The position numbers and the translations under genes were made by a program. Positions 56,793 to 64,000 of a DNA stretch of 64,000 nucleotides are shown piece after piece. The notes beneath the pieces are model-generated. The model was not told the origin of the DNA. It worked only from the letters and a program-made list of their open reading frames with translations, and ran no database searches. This DNA is from Rhodanobacteraceae bacterium. GTDB taxonomy: Bacteria; Pseudomonadota; Gammaproteobacteria; Xanthomonadales; Rhodanobacteraceae. The DNA lies in assembly GCA_009996615.1 (NCBI GenBank), contig JAACZU010000003.1:124001-188000 (forward strand), read 5' to 3'. Each line of letters begins with the position of its first letter. Position 1 is the first letter of the stretch.

Positions 56793-58253
56793 TCAGCGCT
56801 GCGCGAGCGCGGCGGCGAAGCGCCGTGGCGCGTTCTCGAAGCCGCCGTTGGACATGAACACGACGTGGTCGCCGGCACGCGCCTGCGCCAGCAGCGCGGC
56901 GACGAGGTCGTCGACGCTCGGCGCGGCGCGGCCGCGACCGCCGAGCGCATCGACCACGCGCGCCGCATCCCACGGCAGCTCCGGCCGCTGCAGGAACACC
57001 ACGCCGTCGGCATCGCGCAGCGACGGCGCCAGCTCGTGGGCGTGCGCGCCCAGGCGCATCGAGTTCGAGCGCGGCTCCATGCCGACCAGGATGCGCGCGG
57101 CGCCGACCTGCGCGCGCAGGCCGGCGAGCGTCGTCGCGATCGCGGTCGGATGGTGCGCGAAGTCGTCGTAGACGCGCACGCCGGCGTGCTCGCCGACCAG
57201 CTCCATGCGCCGCGCGACGTTGCGGAACGTGCCGAGCGCGGCCAGCGCCGGCGCCATGTCGGCGCCGGCGGCGTGCGCGGCGGCCAGCGCGGCGAGCGCA
57301 TTCATGACGTTGTGGCGGCCGGTCAGCGACCAGCGTGCTTCGCCGAGTTCGCGCCCCTGATGGCTGACGACGAAGGCCGAACCGTCGGCCGCGAGCAGGC
57401 GCGCGCGCCAGTCGCCGGCGTCGATGCCGAACGTCTCGACCGGCGTCCAGCAGCCCATCGCGAGCACCTCGGCCAGGCGCGCATCCTCAGCGTTGACGAT
57501 CAGCCGGCCGTTGCCGGGCACCGTGCGCACGAGATGGTGGAACTGGCGCTGGATCGCGGCGACGTCGGGGAAGATGTCGGCGTGGTCGTACTCGAGGTTG
57601 TTGAGGATCGCGATGCTCGGCCGGTAGTGCACGAACTTCGAGCGCTTGTCGAAGAACGCGGTGTCGTATTCGTCGGCTTCCAGAACGAAATCCGCAGCCG
57701 CAGGCTGCGTCCTTCGCCCCTCGCCCGCATCGCGGGAGAGGGGGGGACCGTCGGCGGATGCCGACGGTGGGGTGAGGGTGGCCCAACCACCCAATCGCGC
57801 CGACACCCCAAAGTTCGCCGGCACGCCGCCGATCAGGAATCCCGGTGCGCGACCCTGCGCCTCGAGGATCCATGCCAGCAGCGAGGTCGTCGTGGTCTTG
57901 CCGTGCGTGCCGGCCACCGCCAGCACGCGGCGCTGCGCGAGCAGCGTTTCGCCGAGCCATTGCGGGCCGGAGACATACGGCAGGCGCGCGTCGAGCATGT
58001 GCTCGATGGCCGGATTGCCGCGCGAGAGCGCGTTGCCGACGATGACCAGGTCCGGCGCCTGCGCCGGATCGGCGCTGCCCAGGTGCTCGGCGCGGTAGCC
58101 GGCCTTGAGCGTGATGCCGAGCCGCTCGAGCTGGGTCGACATCGGCGGGTAGACATTCGCGTCCGAGCCCTCGACGGTGTGGCCGAGTTCACGCGCGAGC
58201 GCGGCGATGCCGCCCATGAAGGTGCCGCAGATGCCGAGGATGTGCAGTCGCAT
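56793..58253 (-). CDS. mpl: UDP-MurNAc:L-Ala-gamma-D-Glu-meso-DAP ligase Mpl (with in-frame repeat insertion)
   Basis: 486 residues, ~30 longer than E. coli Mpl. MRLHILGICGTFMGGIAALA start, P-loop VAGTHGKTTTTSLLAW, VLEADEYDTAFFDKRSKF, NNLEYDHADIF and VYDDFAHHPTAI are intact. It recycles the tripeptide from wall turnover onto UDP-MurNAc. Residues ~160-188 (SASADGPPLSRDAGEGRR and flanks), absent from E. coli Mpl between GVSARLG and the EADEYD block, are encoded by palindromic repeat DNA at 57694-57788. The frame is kept. It lies 22 bases after a membrane protein gene. Confidence 0.95.
   Translation of the reverse strand: MRLHILGICGTFMGGIAALARELGHTVEGSDANVYPPMSTQLERLGITLKAGYRAEHLGSADPAQAPDLVIVGNALSRGNPAIEHMLDARLPYVSGPQWLGETLLAQRRVLAVAGTHGKTTTTSLLAWILEAQGRAPGFLIGGVPANFGVSARLGGWATLTPPSASADGPPLSRDAGEGRRTQPAAADFVLEADEYDTAFFDKRSKFVHYRPSIAILNNLEYDHADIFPDVAAIQRQFHHLVRTVPGNGRLIVNAEDARLAEVLAMGCWTPVETFGIDAGDWRARLLAADGSAFVVSHQGRELGEARWSLTGRHNVMNALAALAAAHAAGADMAPALAALGTFRNVARRMELVGEHAGVRVYDDFAHHPTAIATTLAGLRAQVGAARILVGMEPRSNSMRLGAHAHELAPSLRDADGVVFLQRPELPWDAARVVDALGGRGRAAPSVDDLVAALLAQARAGDHVVFMSNGGFENAPRRFAAALAQR
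57694..57788. repeat. Palindromic repeat inserted in frame within mpl
   Basis: Hairpins in a row: GCAGCC-gca-GGCTGC (57694-57708), CCCGC-atc-GCGGG (57724-57736), ACCGTCGGC-ggat-GCCGACGGT (57747-57768), then GGGGTGAGGGTGG. The style and flanking words match the repeat at 54105-54240. It falls within mpl codons ~155-187. Confidence 0.85.
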
Positions 58254-58274
58254 GTCGAGGAATCGCTTGGAGGG

Positions 58275-58817
58275 TCAGGCGGCGCCGAACAGGGCGCGAT
58301 CGAGCGCCCAGGCGGCGACGATCCAGATCAGCACCAGCAGCAGCGCCAGCGCCGACGGCATGTCCAGCGCCTGGCGCATGATGTGGCCATAGACCACCAC
58401 TTGCCAGACGAACAGGCCGAGCGTGAGCCAGCCGAATACGAGGTGCGGTGCATCCAGCGCGGTCGTGCCGGCGGGCAGCGGACCGACCAGCAGCGCGCCC
58501 GCCCACTGCAGCAGCGAGATCGCCACGCTGCAGGCGAGCAGCGCGCTGGCGGTCTGCACGTAGCGCGGCTCGAGGCCGCGCACCGCCAGAGCCGCCCAGC
58601 ACAGCCCGAGCACGAGTCCGGTCAAGACCAGCGAGCGGGCCAACGCGTCGCGATCGTCGCCCAGCGCCGAACCGATCAGCAGGTCGAGCACGATGCTGGC
58701 CGCGGCCAGCATGGCGAACAGCGGCGGTGAATACGGCAGGTCCTGCGGTCCGCGCCGCAGCCGGCACAGGTCGGCGACCAGGCGCGGCAGGCCGGCGTAG
58801 GGGCTGGACGGCATCAT
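58275..58817 (-). CDS. Multi-pass membrane protein, function unknown
   Basis: About 180 residues with five hydrophobic segments (about 34-52, 65-82, 89-110, 124-143 and 156-174). The start SSPYAGLPRLVADLCRLRRGPQDLPYSP is followed by TM segments, reminiscent of Yip1/DUF-type proteins, but I do not recognise it firmly. It ends 22 bases before mpl, so the two are probably cotranscribed. Two consecutive ATGs (58817, 58814) are possible starts. Confidence 0.72.
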   Translation of the reverse strand: MMPSSPYAGLPRLVADLCRLRRGPQDLPYSPPLFAMLAAASIVLDLLIGSALGDDRDALARSLVLTGLVLGLCWAALAVRGLEPRYVQTASALLACSVAISLLQWAGALLVGPLPAGTTALDAPHLVFGWLTLGLFVWQVVVYGHIMRQALDMPSALALLLVLIWIVAAWALDRALFGAA

Positions 58818-58827
58818 CGGCAAAAAA

Positions 58828-58892
58828 GGGGCAGAGTCGCTTTTCGGTGCATGACCTGCGCCATGTCGTCTACCGAAAAGCGACTCTGCCCC
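58828..58892. repeat. Perfect 21-bp inverted repeat between adk and membrane gene
   Basis: The left arm at 58828-58848 begins GGGGCAGAGTCGC and ends TTTTCGGT; the right arm at 58872-58892 is its exact reverse complement, 21 of 21 bases. The 23-base interior is CATGAC/GCCATG-rich. It begins 10 bases before the adjacent membrane gene and ends 12 bases from the adk stop, filling the gap. It looks like a small palindromic mobile element or a strong terminator for adk. Confidence 0.9.
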
Positions 58893-58904
58893 CTTCTCTT
58901 TCTT

Positions 58905-59486
58905 TCAGGCGGCGCTCGGGGCGCCGGCCGGCAGCGCACCGAGGATGCGCTGCGACACCTCGGCCAGCTCGCCGACGCCATCGACGACCCTCAGCTTGCC
59001 CAGCTGCGCGAAATGGCCGGCGACCGGCTCGGTCTGTTCGGCGTAGACGCGCAGGCGCTCGCGCACGGTCTCGGGCGTGTCGTCCTTGCGCCCCTGCTCC
59101 GCGGCGCGGCCGGCGATGCGCTCGACGATCAGCTCGCTCGGCACCTCCAGCTTGATCGCCACGTCGATCGGCTGGCCCAGGCGCGCGAGCAGCGTCTCCA
59201 GTGCGGCGCACTGCGCGAGGTTGCGCGGGTAACCGTCGAGGATGAAGCCGGCGGCCGCGTCCGCTTGCGCCAGGCGCTCCTCGAGCATGCCGAGCACGAT
59301 CTCGTCGGACACCAGCTGGCCGGCCTCCATCACCGCCTTGGCCTTCAGCCCGAGCGGCGTGCCGGCCCGCACCGCGGCGCGCAGCAGGTCGCCGGTGGAG
59401 ATGTGTGGGATGCCCAGCTCGGCCTTGAGAAGGTCGGCCTGGGTGCCCTTGCCCGAACCGGGCGCGCCGAGTAGAACGAGTCGCAT
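58905..59486 (-). CDS. adk: Adenylate kinase (short-lid form)
   Basis: 193 residues. P-loop GAPGSGKGTQ at 7-16, FILDGYPRN, IKLEVPSELIVERIAGR and DDTPETVRERLRVY. The LID is short (~15 residues, no zinc Cys) as in Xanthomonas Adk. It equilibrates ATP+AMP with ADP. It is divergent from the PPi-PFK gene. ATG 59486 is chosen; an upstream in-frame ATG would add ~37 poorly conserved residues. The 58828-58892 inverted repeat follows its stop. Confidence 0.95.
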   Translation of the reverse strand: MRLVLLGAPGSGKGTQADLLKAELGIPHISTGDLLRAAVRAGTPLGLKAKAVMEAGQLVSDEIVLGMLEERLAQADAAAGFILDGYPRNLAQCAALETLLARLGQPIDVAIKLEVPSELIVERIAGRAAEQGRKDDTPETVRERLRVYAEQTEPVAGHFAQLGKLRVVDGVGELAEVSQRILGALPAGAPSAA

Positions 59487-59619
59487 GATGCTCCGATGCC
59501 GCCGCGGGGCGCATTCGCAAGACGAGGTGGAAAGCGCGGCACGCGCGACGCGCGCCGGTGTGGCGGTTACGCTAACGGCTGGCCAGAACCGTGTCAAACC
59601 AAGCCGGACAAGGAAAACG

Positions 59620-60876
59620 ATGAGTCAGGGCAAATTGTTGTATGCGCAGTCGGGCGGCGTCACCGCCGTCATCAACGCGACCGCCTGCGCCGTGATCGAG
59701 ACCGCGCGCGCCGCGAAGGTGCCGGTGCTGGCCGCGCGCAACGGCATCCTCGGCGCGCTGCGCGAGGAGCTGATCGACACGACGAAGGAATCGCGCAGCG
59801 CGATCGCCGCGCTGCGCCACACGCCGGGCGGCGCGTTCGGCTCGTGCCGCTACAAGCTGAAATCGCTGGAACAGGACCGTGCCAGGTACGAGCGCCTGAT
59901 CGAGGTGTTCCGCGCGCACGACATCCGCATGTTCCTCTACAACGGCGGCAACGACTCGGCCGACACCACGCTCAAGCTCGCGCAGGTGAGCCGCGAGCTC
60001 GGCTATCCGCTGCGCGTGGTCGGCGTGCCGAAGACGGTCGACAACGACCTCGCCGTGACCGACTGCTGCCCCGGCTTCGGCTCGGTCGCCAAGTACACCG
60101 CGGTGGCGGTGGCCGAGGCCAGCCTCGACGTCGAGTCGATGTACGACACCTCGACCAAGGTGTTCATCCTCGAGGTCATGGGCCGGCACGCCGGCTGGAT
60201 CGCCGCCGCCGCCGGCCTCGCCGCGCGCGCGGACGGCGATCCGCCGCACCTGATCCTGTTCCCGGAAGTACCGTTCGACGAGGCCGGCTTCCTCGCGCGC
60301 GTGCAGGCGACCGTCGAGCGTGTCGGCTACTGCACGGTGGTCGCCTCGGAGGGCCTGAAGAACCGCGACGGCGCATTCCTCAGCGAGGCCGGCACGCGCG
60401 ATGCATTCGGCCACGCGCAGCTCGGCGGCGTCGCGCCGTACCTGGCCGACCTGGTGCGCGACCGGCTCGGCTACAAGTACCACTGGGCACTGCCCGACTA
60501 CCTGCAGCGCTCGGCGCGCCACCTCGCCTCGCGCACCGACGTCGAGCAGGCCTATGCGGTCGGCAAGGCCGCGGTCGAGTACGCGCTGGCTGGCCACAGC
60601 GGCGTGATGCCGGTGATCGTGCGCACCTCGGACACGCCGTACCGCTGGAAGATCGAGCCGGCGCCGCTGGCGAAGATCGCCAACCGCGAGAAGAAGCTGC
60701 CGAAGAGCTTCATCCGCCGCGACGGCTACGGCATCACCGCCGCCGCGCGGCGCTACCTGGAGCCGTTGATCCGCGGCGAAGCGCCGCCGCCGTACGCGAA
60801 GGACGGGCTGCCGGCCTACGTGCGCCTGAAGAACGTCGCGGTGCCGCGCAAGCTGGCGCAGGGGTTCGCCGGCTGA
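59620..60876 (+). CDS. Pyrophosphate-dependent 6-phosphofructokinase
   Basis: 418 residues. GGNDS at 109-113 has Asp at the position that is Gly in ATP-PFKs (GGDGS). PKTVDND at 137-143 has Lys where ATP enzymes have Gly (PGTIDND). Both changes mark PPi-type enzymes. EVMGRHAGWIAAAAGLA and the C-terminal half are also typical of this group. It phosphorylates fructose-6-phosphate reversibly with PPi, replacing PfkA. The position beside adk is usual in Xanthomonas relatives. Confidence 0.93.
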   Translation: MSQGKLLYAQSGGVTAVINATACAVIETARAAKVPVLAARNGILGALREELIDTTKESRSAIAALRHTPGGAFGSCRYKLKSLEQDRARYERLIEVFRAHDIRMFLYNGGNDSADTTLKLAQVSRELGYPLRVVGVPKTVDNDLAVTDCCPGFGSVAKYTAVAVAEASLDVESMYDTSTKVFILEVMGRHAGWIAAAAGLAARADGDPPHLILFPEVPFDEAGFLARVQATVERVGYCTVVASEGLKNRDGAFLSEAGTRDAFGHAQLGGVAPYLADLVRDRLGYKYHWALPDYLQRSARHLASRTDVEQAYAVGKAAVEYALAGHSGVMPVIVRTSDTPYRWKIEPAPLAKIANREKKLPKSFIRRDGYGITAAARRYLEPLIRGEAPPPYAKDGLPAYVRLKNVAVPRKLAQGFAG

Positions 60877-60976
60877 GCGGGGCGGCGGCGATGATGGTTT
60901 TCCGCGCGCTTGCGCGTAGTTGAGGGGATCCGGCGCACTCCGCGCCGGAAGCGGGCACCGCCACGAGGAAAAGCCG

Positions 60977-62047
60977 ATGTTCAACCAGCACATGATCCGC
61001 CGCGCACTGCTGGGCTGCGCGCTCACGCTCGTCGTCGTCGCCGGCGGCAGCCAGGCCGCACCGGCGAGCGGCGACCGCTACCGCGTGACCAGCAAGGTCG
61101 AGATCAAGGACATGCCGTTCGCGATGCCGCCGCGCACCACCGAGGTGTGCACGGCCCGGGACGGCGGCGACGCGGCGATGGTGCCGCACGACAAGGACTG
61201 CCAGGTGCTCGACTATCGCCGCACCGGCGACCAGAGCAGCTTCCGCATGCGCTGCACCGGCAAGGACGCGATGGAAGGCGATGGCGAGATCGAGCGCCTC
61301 GGCGCCGACGCCTACCGCGGCCGCGTGCACGCGGTCGGCCGCGCCGACGGCGAGACGATGGACATGACGATCCGCTTCGAGGGCCAGCGCATCGGCAGCT
61401 GCGACTACGCCAGCGAATCGCCGGCTGCACTCGGCGCGGCCAAGCTCAAGGAGATCTGCGAAGCGCAGCTGGACGCGCCGGCCGCGCACGCCATGTTCAC
61501 CACGCGCGATGCCGCCTGCGCCAGCTACCGTGCACCGTTCTGCCAACGCATCGGCACGCTGGCGCAGGGCCTGCGCGATCCGGCCCGGTTCCCGGCGAGC
61601 GATGCCGACCAGGTGTGGCCGGCGCTGGCGGCGTGCGGCCATCCGCGCGAAACGATCCTCGCCGACGCCTGCGCCAAGGCCGACGCCACCGGCAACCACG
61701 CGTTCATCGGTGCACACTGCCCAGCCCTGCTGCCGCGCACCTGCGAGCGCGCCGATGCCGGCCGCGATGCCGACTTCGTCGCCACCTATTGCGTGGAGAA
61801 AGCGCGCGCACTCGCCGCGCAGCAGTGCGAAGGCCGCGGCTACACCGCGATGCTGTCCTCACCGTACCGCAACTTCTGCAGCCGCTACGCGGCGACGCGC
61901 GTGCAGCAGCGCAACGCGACCGGCACCTCGCCCGGCGCGACGCCGACACCGGCCAGCGCACCGGGCGCCGCACCGGCCGAGGCGGCACGCAAGCCGTCGC
62001 TGCGCGACCGCTTCAAGGCGCTCAAGGACTCGATCGGCGGCAACTGA
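60977..62047 (+). CDS. DUF3617-like periplasmic protein
   Basis: 356 residues. The signal peptide ends near SQAAP (residue ~28). The first half has the DUF3617 layout (EIKDMPFAMPPRTTEVCTAR, then FRMRCTGKDAMEGDGEI). The second half is Cys-rich (about ten Cys, such as ICEAQLDAP, CERADAGRDADFVATYCVEKA) and has no family I know. A charged tail follows (RKPSLRDRFKALKDSIGG). Function unknown. It is five bases from the DD-carboxypeptidase start. Confidence 0.75.
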   Translation: MFNQHMIRRALLGCALTLVVVAGGSQAAPASGDRYRVTSKVEIKDMPFAMPPRTTEVCTARDGGDAAMVPHDKDCQVLDYRRTGDQSSFRMRCTGKDAMEGDGEIERLGADAYRGRVHAVGRADGETMDMTIRFEGQRIGSCDYASESPAALGAAKLKEICEAQLDAPAAHAMFTTRDAACASYRAPFCQRIGTLAQGLRDPARFPASDADQVWPALAACGHPRETILADACAKADATGNHAFIGAHCPALLPRTCERADAGRDADFVATYCVEKARALAAQQCEGRGYTAMLSSPYRNFCSRYAATRVQQRNATGTSPGATPTPASAPGAAPAEAARKPSLRDRFKALKDSIGGN

Positions 62048-62052
62048 GGCCG

Positions 62053-62877
62053 ATGCACGCCCGCTCCTTCGGCCGCGCGCTGGCGGCGCTGCTCGCATCC
62101 GCCGCCCTGCACGCGGCGGGCGCGACCGCGCTGCCGGACCCGTACCCGGACGTCGCGCGCGCCTACTACGTCGAGGTCGATGGCCGGCCGCTGTGGGCCG
62201 GCCAGCCCGATGCGCGCCTGCCGATGGCCAGCCTGACCAAGCTGATGACCGCGTTGCTGGTCGCCGAGGCCGGTGCGCCGGACACGCCGGTCGCGACCAG
62301 CGCCGCGGCGGCGGCCGAGACCGGCACGCGCCTGGGCCTGCGCACCGGCGAGCGCGTGCGCCGCGGCGACCTGCTCGCGGCGATGCTGGTGCGCTCGGCC
62401 AACGACGCCTGCCGCGCGCTGGCCGACGCGCTCGGCGGCGACGAGGCACGCTTCGTCGCGCGCATGAATGCGCGCGCGGCCGAGCTCGGCCTGGCCGACA
62501 GCCACTTCACCAACGCGTGCGGCCACGACGCCGATGCGCACTACGCCAGCGCGCGCGACCTCGCCCGCCTCGCCCACGCCGCGCTCGCGCAGGCGCCGAT
62601 CGCAGAGCTCGTCGCACGTCCCGGCTACGCGTTCACGAGCCTTGACGGGCGCCGCCATGCACTGCGCAGCACGAACGCGCTGCTGGCCGGGCTGGACGGC
62701 GCGCGCGGCGTCAAGACCGGCTCGACGCCGGCCGCCGGGCGCTGCCTGATCGCGCTGGTCGAGCGCGACGGCGTGCAGGTGCTGGCCGTGCTGCTGCACG
62801 CGCCCGAGCGCTGGTGGGACAGCGTCGGCCTGATCGAACTGGCGTTCGCCGCGGCGCGCCGCGGCGCGGCGCCTTGA
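62053..62877 (+). CDS. D-Ala-D-Ala carboxypeptidase-type serine peptidase (S11), single-domain
   Basis: 274 residues. A signal peptide ends near HAAG. The S11 motifs are intact: MASLTKLM (S-x-x-K), RSANDACRAL (S-x-N) and GVKTGSTPAAG (K-T-G). Unlike dacC at 37.8 kb it has no C-terminal beta domain or amphipathic tail, so it is the compact DacA/VanY-like S11 type. It could be a carboxypeptidase or an endopeptidase of the PbpG (PBP7) kind. It follows the DUF3617-like gene and overlaps the next gene. Confidence 0.85.
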   Translation: MHARSFGRALAALLASAALHAAGATALPDPYPDVARAYYVEVDGRPLWAGQPDARLPMASLTKLMTALLVAEAGAPDTPVATSAAAAAETGTRLGLRTGERVRRGDLLAAMLVRSANDACRALADALGGDEARFVARMNARAAELGLADSHFTNACGHDADAHYASARDLARLAHAALAQAPIAELVARPGYAFTSLDGRRHALRSTNALLAGLDGARGVKTGSTPAAGRCLIALVERDGVQVLAVLLHAPERWWDSVGLIELAFAAARRGAAP

Positions 62878-64000
62878 GCCCCCTCGCGCCCGGCGCCGCG
62901 ACGCCGGTCGCGCCTCCGGATCGGCGCGAAACCGCGCGCGCGCTCGCCGTGCTGCTCGGCGCGGTCGGCCTCGCCTATGCGAACGCGTTCGACGCCGCGT
63001 TCCAGTTCGACGACTACGCGGTCATCGTCGACAACCCGGCCGTGCATTCGCTCTCCGCCTGGTGGGCATCGATGCCGGGCATCCGCCCGCTGCTGAAATT
63101 CAGCTACGCGCTGAACTGGGTGCTGGCGCCGCAGGCGGGCGCATTCCATGCGGTCAACATCGGCCTGCATGCGCTGAACGCGCTGCTGCTGTGGGCGCTG
63201 GCGCGGCACTGGCTGGCGCAACTGGCGCCGCGGCGCGACGCGGCATTCGGTGCGCTCGCCTGCGCCGCGTTGTTCGCCGTGCATCCGGCCGCGACCGAAG
63301 CGGTGACCTATGCCAGCGGACGTTCGATCGCGCTGTGCGCGACGTGCTACCTCGCCGCGCTGCTGGCCGACGCGCACGGCCGCGCGCGTGGACGGCACCT
63401 GCTTTCCGACCTCGGCGCACCGCTGCTGTTCGCCGCCGCCCTGGCCGTGCGCGAGACGGCGCTGACGCTGCCGCTGGCGCTGCTGCTGCCGGCCTGGTGC
63501 GCGACGCGCCGCGTGCAACCGGACTGGCGCCGCTGCCGCGGCCATCTGCTCGTGCTCGCCGCCGCCGCGCTGGCCGCACTGGCGACGCCCGGCTACCAGC
63601 GCTTCTTCGCCGCGAGCCTCGACGCACGCGCGCTGCCGCAACAACTGTCCGGCCAGCTCGCCGCGCACGCCTACCTCGCCACGCAGCCGTTGCTCGGCCG
63701 CGTCGGCATGATCGATCCGGACCTCGGCGCGACCGCCGCGCCATCGGCCACGACGCTGCTGACCGCGCTGGTGCTGGCTGGCGTGCTCGTGCTTGCCTGG
63801 CACGCGCGCGGCCGGCGCCCGTGGCTGGCATTCGGCATCTTCTGGTACCTGCTGCAGCTGGCGCCGAGCAACTCGCTGCTGCCACGCCTGGACCTGGCCA
63901 ACGACCGCCACCTGTACCTGGCCCTGCCCGGGCCGGCGCTGATCGTGGCGGTGCTGCTCGCCGATCCACGCTGGCGTCGTGCCGGCAGTGCGGCGTTGTG
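62874..64000 (+). CDS. Polytopic membrane protein of the TMTC/O-mannosyltransferase-like group (3' end missing)
   Basis: The frame runs off the right edge, so the gene is incomplete. It starts at TTG 62874, overlapping the peptidase stop (TTGA), or at GTG 62949. The N-terminus has FQFDDYAVIVDNPAVHSLSA (acidic first loop), RPLLKFSYALNWVLA and VHPAATEAVTYASGRSIAL, hallmarks of the TMTC/DUF1736 type that precedes TPR repeats. At least seven TM segments are visible. It probably transfers a sugar from a polyprenyl donor to a target. Any TPR part would lie beyond the window. Confidence 0.75.
   Translation, partial: MSPLAPGAATPVAPPDRRETARALAVLLGAVGLAYANAFDAAFQFDDYAVIVDNPAVHSLSAWWASMPGIRPLLKFSYALNWVLAPQAGAFHAVNIGLHALNALLLWALARHWLAQLAPRRDAAFGALACAALFAVHPAATEAVTYASGRSIALCATCYLAALLADAHGRARGRHLLSDLGAPLLFAAALAVRETALTLPLALLLPAWCATRRVQPDWRRCRGHLLVLAAAALAALATPGYQRFFAASLDARALPQQLSGQLAAHAYLATQPLLGRVGMIDPDLGATAAPSATTLLTALVLAGVLVLAWHARGRRPWLAFGIFWYLLQLAPSNSLLPRLDLANDRHLYLALPGPALIVAVLLADPRWRRAGSAAL

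Overview
The window is about 70% G+C, gene-dense chromosomal DNA from a Gram-negative bacterium. The gene content (pepA/holC/valS, PilU, LptF/LptG, an Mla-type lipid transporter, MreBCD/PBP2/RodA, Mpl, a small H-NS protein, and a pyrophosphate-type phosphofructokinase next to adk) points to the gammaproteobacterial order Lysobacterales (Xanthomonadales). A Dokdonella/Rhodanobacteraceae-like genome is my best guess; this is inferred from gene content, not from a search. I saw no rRNA, tRNA, transposase, prophage or CRISPR array. Nearly all genes are chromosomal housekeeping genes.

Layout. 1-9.6 kb: end of a YqgE/AlgH gene, ruvX, pyrB; then on the minus strand a double-methyltransferase protein, pilU, lptG and lptF; then on the plus strand pepA, a membrane protein and holC. 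9.8-13.2 kb: a lower-GC secreted repeat protein and upp (minus) separate holC from valS. 13.3-19.1 kb: valS, a GNAT acetyltransferase, an AraC regulator divergent from a methyltransferase, and a broken methyltransferase. 19.1-26.8 kb: one long minus-strand unit running pssA, a SpoIIE-type phosphatase/kinase, a STAS protein, mlaE, mlaF, mlaD, a lipoprotein, a holD-like gene and rimI, mostly with overlapping stop and start codons. 26.9-36.8 kb: a DUF4124 protein, proS, an H-NS family gene, acetoacetyl-CoA synthetase, and a four-gene surface glycan/lipid cluster. 37.4-47 kb: the minus-strand cell-elongation cluster mreB-mreC-mreD-mrdA-rodA-mltB-rlpA-dacC-ybeD. 47-64 kb: a PfkB sugar kinase, DUF192, rubredoxin, thiE, hemL, a K+ channel, an SDR, an acetylornithine-type aminotransferase, glyoxalase, a LON-domain protein, mpl, adk, PPi-PFK, a DUF3617-like protein, a small DD-carboxypeptidase and a truncated polytopic membrane protein.

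The most unusual signal is non-coding. At least five families of palindromic repeats are scattered through the window: (1) a ~355-bp multi-hairpin element in two copies whose central stem shows compensatory changes; (2) inverted arms made of four ~7-nt units that fill the mreB-mreC gap and the pilU-methyltransferase junction; (3) REP-like hairpin strings; (4) a 21-bp perfect inverted repeat; (5) a ~90-bp palindrome. Three of these insertions lie inside protein-coding sequence without breaking the frame (valS, mpl and the start of the double methyltransferase).

The second notable signal is the operon joining phosphatidylserine synthesis, a partner-switching phosphatase/kinase with its STAS substrate, and the Mla-type phospholipid transporter. 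It suggests phosphorylation-based control of lipid traffic. Both ideas are hypotheses from sequence reading; the decisive checks are given with each finding.
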